64,000 nucleotides of DNA from NCBI RefSeq assembly GCF_963576675.1, contig NC_088915.1:32145501-32209500 (forward strand), written 5' to 3'. Numbering within the stretch: the first letter of the stretch is position 1; every line of letters starts with the position of its first letter. A program made the position numbers and the translations under genes. The DNA is from Euphorbia lathyris. Lineage: Eukaryota > Streptophyta > Magnoliopsida > Malpighiales > Euphorbiaceae. The notes under the pieces were generated by a model, which was not told the DNA's origin, searched no databases, and saw only the letters and a list, made by a program, of their open reading frames with translations. Shown piece after piece: positions 32,576 through 46,548 of this stretch.

Positions 32576-34438
32576 TAAAGAAGGCAAATCATACTTCAAA
32601 TGTTGTGAGATGTTACATCAAAAATCTTTATAAAGCTCAGTCATTGGAAAGGCAAACTCCTTAATGTGGCGGGGAAAAAGGTCATGATCAAACTTGTGGC
32701 AGCTTCCATCTCAACATATGCCATGGATGTTTTTCGTTTCCCTAACCAAGTTTGTCATAATATCAACAAGCTTACTACTAGATTTTGGTGGGGGAATCTG
32801 ACAACCAGAGGAAGATTCATTGGGTGTCTTGGAATAACCTTAGCTCAGTTAAAGATTTGGGTGGTTTAGGCTTCATAGATGCAAAAGCATTCAATTTGGC
32901 CTTACTAGCGAAGCAAGGTTGGAAGATTTTAACTAAGCCCCTTTGTCTCTTGTCTCAAATCCTCAAGGGTAAATACTTCCCTTATACTGACTTTTTCAAT
33001 GCAAAACCTGGCCACAACCCTTCATGGGCTTGGCGAAGTATTCTTCAGGGTCATCGTATTCTTCATCAGGGGTTAGATGGCAAATGGAAAATGGGGGATC
33101 TATTTGGTGCCTTGAAGACCTTTGGCTTCCAACAAATCATCCCTTTATTCCAAAGTTGTTGCCAAACTTATTGCCATCTTTATTTCGTGTAGCAGATTTA
33201 CTGCGTGCCAATAACAGAACCTAGAATTTCAATAAGATAGACAATCTTTTCATTTCGAGGGATGCAACCTGCATAAAAAACGTATCCCCCTTAGTATCAC
33301 CGGGTCTAATGATAAAATTATTTGGCACTATTTGAAATCTGGCATCTATCTGGTTAAATCTTGCTACAAAATTACAAAAAAGATGGGTGATAATCTGTTG
33401 GCAGCTAGGCAATTTCTTCCTCCTCCTGGCCATTCTCTAATCTGGAAGCAAGTTTGGAGCCTTAACGTTCAAAATAAGATCAAGTTCTTCATCTGGCGCT
33501 TTCTTCACGATGCCTTACCAGTTAGGAAAAACATTGCTAGAAAATGCCCAATTGTCAGCGTTTCATGTTGCTGGTGTTCTGATGAGGAATCAGCAAACCA
33601 CCTGTTTTTTTCAATGCCATATGGTTATGCTATTTGGCTTGCCTCACCTCTTTCAGTTCGATCTCTCTCATTCTCTGTTTCCTCTCCTTTGGATGCTTGG
33701 ACCTTTTTTGCGAATGGGGTGAGCCTTTCAAATACCAATGATGATCCATATTAGTGTGGTTTTGTATTATCTTATGGCGTATTTGGAAAGCTATAAATGA
33801 TATGATCTTTAACCAAAAGGCGTGGACCACGATGGAAATTGTCAATCAAGCACTCTCACAATTTGAGGAATAGAATGTGCTTGCATTTGATTCTCATGAA
33901 GATTCTCTTGTAGATGGACTTGTTCCTTTTTGGTCCTTTCCACCAAAAGGTTGGATTAAGATCAATATTGATGGAGGGTTCATTGCTTCCTCTGCTACTG
34001 GCAGTCGTGGCCTGTTGGCTAGGAACAGTATTGGTGAGATTATGGGCATTACAACCTTTTCTTACTCGTTTGCTTCCTCTCCCCTTGTCGTGGAAGCCTA
34101 TGCAATGCGAGATGCTATTCTCTTTGCTTCAAGACAGGGGTTGGAACTTATTGAAATTGAAAGTGACTGTCTGGAGCTGATCAACTATCTCACTAGTGTG
34201 AATTGTCATATTCATGATTCCTGCTCAGTGATTGTGCAAGACATTCTTCATCTCTGCCATTATTTTTCTAAATGTGTTTTTTTTTTTTTTTGTTGTCAGA
34301 GATTGTAATTGGTCGGCTCATAGTTTAGTTTCAAAAGCGCTTAGATTGGAACTTGTTGTATTGCTAGTTCATGATGAATTTCTGGTTTGGTACTTTATAT
34401 ATTTCTATTGTTGGTGTTAAAAAAAATAAAGAAGGCAA
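32576..34438 (+). mobile_element. 5'-truncated L1-type LINE with 12-bp TSD
   Basis: The body 32588-34426 ends in an A run, flanked by TAAAGAAGGCAA at 32576-32587 and 34427-34438. It encodes in order the end of RT (AGKKVMIKLVAASISTYAMD, 32666), RFWWG, LGGLGFIDAKAFNLALLAKQ (frame 32785-33192), a zf-RVT domain (IWKQVWSLNVQNKIKFFIWR with C…CCWCSDEESANHLF, 33332-33754) and RNase H. RNase H reads WIKINIDGGF, VVEAYAMRDAI and IESDCLELINYL (33877-34308), with a shifted tail NWSAHSLVSKAL. Stops and frameshifts at about 32867, 33190, 33752 and 34290 disable it. Confidence 0.9.
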
Positions 34439-35075
34439 GTGATTGCTTAAAACTCATACACCAATTTTATATACAAATTTCATCTGTTCATTTATTACTA
34501 CGCATTTTCTTGTCAATTGCATAAAAAAGCAGGTTTAATTCCAATGTTTTGGCGGAATCAAGAGATGGTTGTTTCAAGGGTAAATAACTTAACTATTTGA
34601 CTCATAATCTATGAAAATATTTGCATTTGGATCTTAATCTAAACATTTACGCTTCACACAGATATAAATCAATAAAATACATTAGATCATTGATAATGGA
34701 TGGACATATTAATCTATTTACTTTTAAAATTGATTTTTGCTTCAACAATTTTTTAATTGCAGTTCTAATTTTTTTACCCTCCGTTATTTAATACTTTTTG
34801 AGTGAAACCTTTTTTTTTTTCTTTTCCCCATTCAATGTGAAAACCTAGCACAGATATATATCTTTTCTGAAGAGCTAATACGTGAATTTAAAACTTCAAT
34901 GGAAAGCAGTCCATCATAATCAAATAGAAATATCTTTAATTTAAGTGATTTGGATTTTTTTTTTTTCCCTTTCCTTCCTTCTAAATGAAAGAGCAACTGT
35001 ATATAGCAGTGGAATGCAAGTTGTAGGTGAAAAATACTGGTTTATCCTCTTTTACTACTAACTACGGGTAAATGT
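34439..35075. other. AT-rich spacer
   Basis: No gene seen. Confidence 0.65.
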
Positions 35076-35368
35076 TACTCCCTCCATTCTCAAATAAGTG
35101 TCGTTTTAGATAATTGTTTTTGTTCTTTTTTAAGTGTCGTTTTCGTTTTTCAATAAAATTTAGTATAGTTTTTTGGTCTAAGCATTTAAATTTTGTCTTG
35201 ATTTATGTGTTTTTTAAGCTTTCAAAGTTTTTTCTCCAACCATTATAGGAGAGAGAATTTTTATTTAGTTAATCCATGTAAATTTATTAATTTAAATGCA
35301 TATTAATTGTGTTTCTTAATTTGTGTGAAAAACTCTAAAACGACACTTATTTGAGAATGGATGGAGTA
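35076..35368. mobile_element. Stowaway-like MITE, copy B
   Basis: 35078-35366 starts CTCCCTCCATTCTCAAATAA, ends with the inverted match and is flanked by TA. It is the inverted-orientation relative of 29317-29604, with matching interior throughout. Confidence 0.9.
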
Positions 35369-36562
35369 TTGATTGCTATGTTACAGGTAAGTGTAAACAA
35401 ATCATAAGTCACCGTGCAAAGTCACATGTAAACGCCAATATTTTTTTTTTTTTTTTATAGGCGATAGGTCAAATGGTGTTTTAAGTTGTATACAATGTTA
35501 TTATTTCACGTGTGATTTAATGCGACTGCTTATACACGTGTTAGCTTCCATCTAAATTTAAATGTTATTGATTTTTATATTTCAAAGGATAAATTAGAGG
35601 TGAAAATTATCATATTTATCTCATGTTTGTGTCGTGTCAATTATCAGATTAGTATCAAATGAATCAACTTTAATTCAATCTTAAAACTTTTATGTTATAA
35701 TTATATTAACCTAATCAGGTTAGTGTTGATTTTGTATTGTATTTTCGGATCATATGTAATTTTACTATGTACCTATATTGACTGTTACAAATATAGGAGA
35801 ATATGATAATATTTTTAAATATTTTATGTCATTTTATTAGCATGTTAACACTAATCATCCAAAAATTTGTTGATATCATGTTGAGCTCGTCTAATGTGTT
35901 TATATGTCACATGTAATTTTACTATCCCTATTGAAGATGACTTTATAAAAATATGGGAGGTTCAAATCGTATTTACAGATAATGATTGTAATTTTATTAC
36001 ATTAATTAAATAAAATTACATGTAATTAACATTAGAGAATATGTTAGTAAATGATAGTTTAGGATACAAAATCAAACATTTTTTATAAATAAGGAGTAAA
36101 ATATTGTTTTAAACCCAGAAGGAAAATATGATGGTCCATTTGCAAAATAAAAACATGTTATAGTTTTTAGACAATGGAATTTGATTTGGTGTGGGACTTT
36201 TTACTTTTTTCTGTTAAGAAGTTATGGATATGGTCCACATGTGTGACTTATAGCAAGCAAAACTATTGATTTCTTTTCTATATTCTAGACAAAGTTCTTA
36301 CACTTATTTCATGACTTTTTAAGAAGTGTCATCCATAATTCATCCACAAAATAAATGTTACTTATCAACTTTCTAAGCCTTAATAATTAATAAACACATA
36401 GAAAATATGATACAATTTAATAGTATTCACATTTTCACAAATTTTCACATGATTCTTTTTTTTTTTTAAGTAAAAGATGAAACTGAATAATTAGAAAATA
36501 CATTTTACCTAAGGATTAAAGTTTTAACTATGTTAAGATTGATAATAATAAGAAGAAATGTT
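35369..36562. other. AT-rich intergenic DNA
   Basis: No gene, RNA or repeat boundary found. Confidence 0.65.
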
Positions 36563-36829
36563 ATGTAGAATAGGGGTATTCAAAATTGGGGTTTTATTAT
36601 GACCCACCTTATTACAACACATCTAACATATGAAAACTAGTTTTTATCGGTATAATAGATTAAATGGGTTTAATGGTTTATGAATTCCATATTTATGGTT
36701 TATTATAAACCATCTAAGAATCCATGTAACTCATTCAACCCATCTAAATTTCAACTCCTTCGTTCTATTCTATTATGTTGAAAAATGATTTATATATAAA
36801 AAAGAATGTGGACACTTAGTACTCCATAA

Positions 36830-37958
36830 TTATATATAGGGAGAATTACAAAACTAACACTTTTCAAGGAGGTAGTTTACATTTCTAGCTCCTTTTAAAA
36901 AACTAACCAAAACTAACACATTTCAACAAGTAACTTCCAAGTTTACCATTGTCTTCTTCCTTAACATAACTGTGTGTCTTTGTCTTTCCCATTCCCTCTC
37001 TTTCTCGTGCTATCTCTCTCTCTCTAAAGAACAGAACAATCTACAGAACGACTACGAATACTACAACAATTAATCTAATCCACAGTTCATACAACAAAAT
37101 TTCTACAATCATATAAGTTTTTCATTGGTTTTTAGTTTCATTGAAAAGATTTAAAGCTTAGTCCATTCATCGTTAAGATTTAGCAGGTTGTTTCTCTACA
37201 ACCCAATGTATATTGTTTCTCTTCATTTTTCATATTTTTACTGATCGTGCGAATCCCAAAAAACAATGGCATTGTTGTCTGAAAATACATTTTGGTTGGA
37301 ATATCAGTTTCAGACATTTTTCCCCGACAATGTCGATATCTGTCGATTTTTATCGATATCTGACAGATATCGACACTGTAGATATCTGTAGATATTTGTA
37401 GATATCTGTAGATATCTACAATATTTGTCGATATCGACAAATATCTACAGATATCGACACTGCCGGGGAAAAAATCTGAAACTGATATTCCAACCAAAAT
37501 GCATTTTCAGATAACAATGCCACTGTTTTTTGGGTTCGCACAACCAGAAAAAACATGAAAAAGGAAGAGAAACTATATATATTGGGACGAGATTGCCGGA
37601 AAAATGGTCGCCTTCTTCCTCCTCTTCCGTTCGCCGTTCGTCTTCTTCTCCTCCTCTTCCTATCGCCGCCATTCGCTTCTCCTTCTTTCTCCTCGTCGTT
37701 CGCTTCTCCTCCTCTTCCTATCGCCGCCTTTCGCTTCTCCACCTCTTTGAGTGTGCCGCCGTCGCTTCTCGTTCTACATCCTCTTCCTATCGCAGTGTTT
37801 GATACGTTAGAGAGATGAAGTTCTGTTTAGGAATAATGAGGGCAAACTTGAAAGTTACTTGTTGAAATGTGTTAGTTTTGGTTAGTTTTTTAAAAGGAGC
37901 TAGAAATGTAAACTACCCCCTTGAAAAGTGTTAGTTTTGTAATTCTCCCTTATATATA
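36830..37958. mobile_element. Mutator-like element nested in the hAT element
   Basis: 36839-37949 has ~115-bp inverted ends with only a few differences (GGGAGAATTACAAAACTAAC…). The perfect 9-bp TSD TTATATATA flanks it at 36830-36838 and 37950-37958. The interior holds a ~375-bp hairpin and a TCCTCTTCCTATCGCCGCC-type repeat block (37610-37800). No transposase. Confidence 0.93.
37205..37580. repeat. Long hairpin with GATATCTGTA core
   Basis: The arms (about 37205-37345 and 37440-37580) share TGTTTCTCTTC, GTGCGAA(T/C)CCCAAAAAACA, ATTTTGGTTGGAATATCAG and CCCCG.CA in inverted order. The centre is a run of GATATCTGTA(GATATTTGTA) repeats. Open frames on both strands here are by-products of the palindrome. 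Confidence 0.88.
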
Positions 37959-38279
37959 TAATCTGGAATTCTATAAATTTAAAATTTTAAAATTCTGGGA
38001 TTCCAAAAAATTCTAGAATATAAAGTTGAATTATTATGTATTAAAATTCATATTAAATATATAATAAATCATCCAACCCATAATAATCTAACCCATCCAA
38101 CCCATTAAAAAAATCCATACAGCTCATCATAACTCAATCCATCTATAAAAGAAATCCTTACATGGGACCAAGTTTAAGCATCCCTAATGTAGAAAGTGAA
38201 ATAATTTTTTATGTCTAAGGTGTTAAGTACCTCACAATGATTAATTAGTAAAATTACATGTGACTCATAAACAGATTGT

Positions 38280-39901
38280 GAAAAAGAATGGCATTGGAGG
38301 AGAAATGGCAAGAAATACTTGGATTCTTTGAAAAAGAAGAAGTTTGACGAAGCTTCTACTTCAGGTATGTACTATATTGAAGTAAATGTGGTTCATTCTT
38401 CTAATTCTTGAGTATTAGATACCGGATGTGGATCTAATATTTGTACAAATATGCACGAACTAAGAATAACTAGAAACTTAAAGAAAAGAGAACTCATCCT
38501 TTGGGTTGGAAATGGAGCAAAAGTTGTTGCTTTAGCCATATGGGTTTGTTTTCTTTCTTTATCGCCAGGATTGATTTTGGAATTAAAAAATTGTCTTTTT
38601 GTTCTTGAAATGTCAAGTAACAATATTTCAATGAATCGTTTAGATATTGATGGCTATTTTATTTTAATAAAGAACAAAATAATAGGAATTTTATTATTTT
38701 TCTGTAAACTCAAATAATGGTATTTATGTTTTGGATAAGCTTAATGATTTCATTTATAATGTGAATGTCAAGAAACCAAAGGTTGGCTAATAAAGATAAT
38801 CAAACCTATTTATAGAATTATCGTTTAGGCCATGTAAATGAGAAATCCATTTCCAAACTCTATACAAAACGAGTACTTGGATTCTGTTATTATGAATCAG
38901 TTGATCAATACAAATCTTGTTTACTTGGAAAGGTGATAAAAGATATCTTTGGTGGTAAAGGGGAGCGCACCACAAACCTAGTTGCTATAGTAGATCGTAA
39001 TGTGAGTGGCCCAATATCAATATTTGCGAGAGGAGGTTATAAATACCTCATTACGTTTATAGATGATCATTCCAGATATGGTTAAATATATCTAATGAAA
39101 TTCAAAAAGTTAAAGAATTTAGAAATGAAGTAAAGAAACAAAACTAGGAAAAGTATTAAAACACTTTGATTCGATCATGGTGGAGAATACTTTTAAAGTG
39201 AGTTTCAAGATTATCTCAAAGAGAATGAGATTATCTCACAATGGAGTCCTTCTTATACACCTCAGATAAATGAAGTGTCCGAAAAGAGGAATAACACCTT
39301 ATCCATGATGAGCTTTACAACCTTGCCAAAATCATTTTGGGGATATGCCTTATAAACCGCAATTTATACCCTAAATCCCATTATGTTATTTTTACTCCAT
39401 ACAAATTATTCTATGGAAAGAAACCAAAATTTTCATACATGAAAGTTTGGGGTTGTACTGCCTATGTCAAACGCGTGGCATTGGACAAACTAGATTCTAA
39501 ATCTGAGGACTGTGTTTTTATGGGATATCCAAAAGAAACTCATGGATATTACTTTATCATCTAAAAGAACAAACAATTTTTGTTTCAAGACACGTTGCTT
39601 TATTAGAGAACGAGTTTCTCGATCAGAGTAGCAACAGAAGCGTGATTGAACTGGTTGAAGTTCAAAAACAAAACAGAACACACCGAACAACTAACAAAAG
39701 TAGAGGAATCTCAAGTAGAGGAACATAAAATAATTGTACCACGTAGGTCTGCTAGGATACCTCAATTCCCGAAGAGATACAAATTTCTAATGGAAGAAGA
39801 AAATGCAACATAGTTCATTGAAGATGAGCCTACTACCTATAATGAAGCTCTTAAAAGTCATGATTTCAATCAATGGCTAAAAGCCACGAAATCAGAAATA
39901 T
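38280..39901 (+). pseudogene. Ty1/copia pol remnant (protease to RT start)
   Basis: Protease VLDTGCGSNICTNM (about 38410) preceded by TGA where Trp is usual; integrase pieces GYKYLITFIDDHSRYG (about 39030), FDHGGEYF (about 39170) and VSEKRNNTL (about 39280). The end of integrase is KLFYGKKPKFSYMKVWGCTAYVKR then CVFMGYPKETHGYYF (39337-39564). The RT start is YNEALKSHDFNQWLKATKSEI (about 39838-39900), where it is cut off. Stops and frameshifts are numerous and no LTRs were found. Confidence 0.88.
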
Positions 39902-40802
39902 AATTGATCATTAGAAGAAAAAAAAGTATCATTTTTCACGTTACAAATATTTTTTTTTTCCACTAGAGAGAGATGGTAAAAGTTATAAAAAAAAAGACAA
40001 ACATCTCTTAACCGTTTGCCCAAAAATGCCATGTCATTAATTATGAGATTGTTAGTATTTTTTTTTTTTTTTGTAAACAGTGTGAATCTCAAGATACATG
40101 ATTGTAAATTAACTATTAGAATTAAAAGTTTAAATTAATAGTCAATGTCTGAGAATAAGTTTTATTATTATATTTGACATATCCTCCTCTGAACTTGAAG
40201 CAGGTACAAAACAGACTCTATTACCATGTGTTGAAATATAATCAATAAATGAAGTTGTCAACGTAAATAAAGTTTACGGGAAGATAAATGAAGTTGCCAA
40301 TGTAAATTAAGTTGAAATGTAAGAAATTGTTACCATTATTATTTAGGAATTTAACAATTTCAGACAAAGATTAGAGATTTCAGAATTCAAGACGTTATAT
40401 TTTAAATAGAAAATGTCATTTCTTCTAATATTTTAGATGGAAAATATGTGCATACTTTGCATGCTCGATACCACATCAGATTAAGAGATCAATTGATGAC
40501 GTTTTAAATAAGTTGAGGGTGATTGTGATCATTTGAAAGTTCATGAGGTTAATTAAACTTTTTGAACAAGTTCATGAATCAATTGAATATAATTTAGATA
40601 AGTTGAGAGGTTATTATGACAACATAAAACTTCAGAAAGCCAATTAAGCTTTTTAAACAAATTCGGTCTACTAATATATTAAGCTAACATTTTTTCTTCT
40701 TCTAAACACACCTAATGAAATATTCATATTCACAAAGTAAATTCTTAACTAACAACATATGATCTATCCATTTGATATAGGTAACTTTTAGAGTAATTAA
40801 GT
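39902..40802. other. AT-rich intergenic DNA
   Basis: No gene seen. A T-run lies at about 40059-40072. Confidence 0.6.
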
Positions 40803-41593
40803 ATTACATGCATGGTTATGAAAACCGGACCGGTCAAAGAACCGGAAGAGGTAAAGGGTGAAGGGTTTAAGGTTTAATCAGTGTTAAACCGGGGTTGAAC
40901 CGAGGTTCAAAATAATCCTAAAAAATTATAATTTTCATTTTATTTGCACCTTTCAACATAATAAAAATGTTAATTTGAATTTTATATTCTAATATATAAC
41001 TTAATTATCATGACCAATTATAACTTGCATATTCTGAATGTAACAAAAGCTTAAAATAACTTGATTAATTTATATTCTGATATATATAAGTTATATAACC
41101 AAATTATGAAATTAAATAATATAACTTGATTTTATTACATATCCATCAATCATGATTTAATTTATTGGTTTGTTCTATGTGAACAAACAAAAATCAATTA
41201 TCAACACAATCAAATGAAAGTATGAATACCAAACCATTAACAAATATTCCTTCTTAAAAAAAACAAATATTCCAGTACTACAGTAATACTAATTTGAAAG
41301 TTATTTTTTTTAAAATGAAATTCAAGTTAAGTTTTTCTTAATTGGATTAGTAATTTTAATTGAAAGTTAAATTTTTATTTTCTTAAAAAAAATTACAATT
41401 CAAATATTGAACCGTTTGGACCGTAAAAACCGTGACCGGGTTTCCAGGTCGCTGGTTCAACCGGCCGGGTCATCGGTTTTTTAGCGGTTTTCTAAGATGT
41501 AATAAAATAGTCACTTCCGGAGCGGAATGCCTATCGGGTCCGGTTCAACCCGGTTGAACCGGCCGGGCCGGGTTTGATAACCTTGATTACATG
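40803..41593. mobile_element. Non-autonomous hAT element with CCGG-rich ends
   Basis: 40811-41585 has ends CATGGTTATGAAAACCGGAC and (reverse strand) CAAGGTTATCAAACCCGGC. The 8-bp TSD ATTACATG is identical at 40803-40810 and 41586-41593. Subterminal sequence is rich in AACCGG/CCGGTT. No transposase. Confidence 0.9.
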
Positions 41594-42294
41594 TCATTTA
41601 TTTGAAATTAACCCTAAAAAATTAGGGGATCAATAAAGTTTTTTTTTTTGGAAAAATTAAAAGATGACTATGTATTAAGGCAAAAATGGCATTTAGTTTC
41701 TTAAAAATAAGTAGGGAAAATTGTTCCCTCAAAAGAAATTGAAAAAAGGCATAATGATAAGTAGAAGTGAAAGAAGGAAAACAATGATGAAAGGAGTTTG
41801 TGTGGTCATTGTCAAAGAGTTAGTTGAATGGAGGGACCAAAACACATATTTATATTACTTTAAAAATATATGCATGCCTGCCTTAACTAATTGGATATCA
41901 TCTTTACGCAATCTCCATCAAATGTTTCACAACCAAAAGAATCATATCTTTTAATTAATTGGTTCCCAAACATACCTCTACCTCTACCACTATCAAACAT
42001 CATCTTTTCTGCTTTTAAATTAGGTACAAAGCCTCCTCCTCATTACCCTCATTTTCCATTTTTTACTTTATTCAAGCTTTTTATCTTTTATCGTTTATTT
42101 GTATTAAGATATATTAACTTTTTTATTTTTGCTTTTAATCACATGTAATACAAAAAGTCGGTTCTAAACATAAACAGATTGTTATTCATTTCAAATCACA
42201 GTTTAAGAACATTTAAAAATCATGTGTAATATGATTTGTTTTATCAATTTTTGTTGTGATTCGATTCATTTTATACGGTTTTAATCATATGAAC
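41594..42294. other. AT-rich intergenic DNA
   Basis: Open frames at 41721-42148 have low-complexity composition and no domain. I do not call genes. Confidence 0.6.
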
Positions 42295-42431
42295 CTTAAT
42301 GACTATGCAATATTTGGTCATTCACTATTAGATCTATGCTTATTAGAATCCTAAAGTGAAAATTCAAAACATCATACGACTTAGATTTATCTAACGGTGA
42401 ATGACTAAATTCACTTTCACTTAGTCATTAA
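42295..42431. mobile_element. Small foldback MITE
   Basis: CTTAATGACTA … GGTCATTCACTATTAGAT on the left faces ATCTAACGGTGAATGAC … TAGTCATTAAG on the right, with arms of about 45 bp. No clear TSD. Confidence 0.6.
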
Positions 42432-45393
<2,962 letters not shown>

Positions 45394-45688
45394 TTAGGGG
45401 TGTTTGTTTACTCCATTTTCTCCTCTTGATTGCCTCACCCGTTTATTTTACATGTTCTTGTTTCTGTTACTAATAGGAAGTAGATATTAGTTGATTTTTC
45501 TCTTAAAATCAGTTGTTTTAGATTTTTACCAAACACATTGTCTCCTAATTAGAATTAAAAGACAAAAAGCAGTTCCGAAAAATGAAAACACATGGACACT
45601 ACACTAAAATGAGAGTTTTGGGTATTTGGTTCATGAACTGCAGTTTGCCTTCAAACCGTAAAATGACAAATAAACTAAACGGACCTTA
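45394..45688. mobile_element. Tourist-like MITE
   Basis: 45397-45685 begins GGGGTGTTTGTTTACTCC. The other end, reversed, is GGTCCGTTTAGTTTATTTG. Both sides carry TTA. Terminal similarity is moderate. Confidence 0.55.
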
Positions 45689-46001
45689 GTGAAGTTCAAT
45701 TCAGTTTTTAAATGCAAACTTGGTTAATTCATAATCTGAGAGGCTGTGTTGTAAACTTGAACAGGCATTTTCTTGTATGAAAAACAGAAAACGAAAATTG
45801 AAATGTTACAAGAAACTTCAGTCGATTAATATCTCTGTGAAGGTCTCAAAAGCTCTTAACATATAAAGTAAATTAAAAGGTATTGTATTATTCGATGCAA
45901 ATCATATGCTATTCTCCAATAAAATTACTTACTATAGGAGATACCCTAAGCGATCCTAGTAAATGATGTTTGATTTGACAGACCAAATATGCATACTGTT
46001 A
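45689..46001. other. Spacer upstream of the Tat element
   Basis: Nothing recognisable. This is the left flank of the young insertion. Confidence 0.6.
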
Positions 46002-46006
46002 ATAAT

Positions 46007-46485
46007 TGATAACATTAGGATATTATCATGAGGACCAAAAGAGATAATTACCTTAAGATATGCCACGTAGCAAAGGAAGCCGTCTGGCGGATCACCCTAG
46101 ATCAGCTCTAAGAGATCCGCTGGCGGATCTCTTAGGCGAATCTCTCTATTTACCTAGATAACGGCTGGCCGCCGTCTCGACCATAAATGATTATTAAATG
46201 AATCATTAATAGTCTCAAACCGCCAAATTAAGAGTAACTTGTAACCGCCATTAAATGAGCATTAATGGAGGCTTTCTAGTTACCTAGGGGTTACGAACTC
46301 CTCAACTATATATAGCCTACCTTTCTAGGCTATCAAGGTACACTTACTTTTACATTCTCTAAGCTTTGTCAATACGATTTACTCTCCATATATTCTACTG
46401 ACTTTGGCATCGGAGTGTCCCCGGCCGATCCCAGCGGCGCCTCACAGGGACGGGATCCGATCAAGAAGTTTCTCCAGTGTTATCA
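46007..46485 (+). repeat. 5' LTR of the Tat element
   Basis: 479 bp. It differs from the 3' LTR at three positions that I can see (AGC/AGT near 46072, CTCTCT/CTCTCC near 46147, CAGGG/CAAGG near 46446), all transitions. It contains GGCGGATC(T/A) repeats near 46092-46135. Confidence 0.95.
46307..46314 (+). promoter_or_regulatory. LTR TATA box
   Basis: CTATATATAGCC in the 5' LTR, about 175 bp before the LTR end. It is the likely core promoter for the genomic transcript. The same sequence lies in the 3' LTR near 55742. Confidence 0.6.
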
Positions 46486-46548
46486 ATTGGTGCGGTGAAC
46501 GTGGAATCCTTGACCAAATAAAGGATTTTTCGTTCACATTGAAACATC
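46486..46548 (+). other. Leader with candidate primer binding site
   Basis: ATTGGTGCGGTGAACGTGG directly follows the LTR, where the primer binding site should be. I could not assign the tRNA. Confidence 0.4.

Larger units (their letters stand above)
36563..38194. mobile_element. Non-autonomous hAT element split by a Mutator-like insertion
   Basis: 36571-38186 has ends TAGGGGTATTCAAAATTGGG and (reverse strand) TAGGGATGCTTAAACTTGG. The 8-bp TSD ATGTAGAA is identical at 36563-36570 and 38187-38194. Without the nested element it is about 500 bp and AT-rich, with AACCCAT/ATGGGTT words facing each other. Confidence 0.88.

Noticed and set aside
37180..37818. Several overlapping open frames rich in Ile/Asp/Tyr or Ser/Leu
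   Set aside because: Products of the GATATC hairpin and the TCCTCTTCC repeats inside a Mutator-like element.
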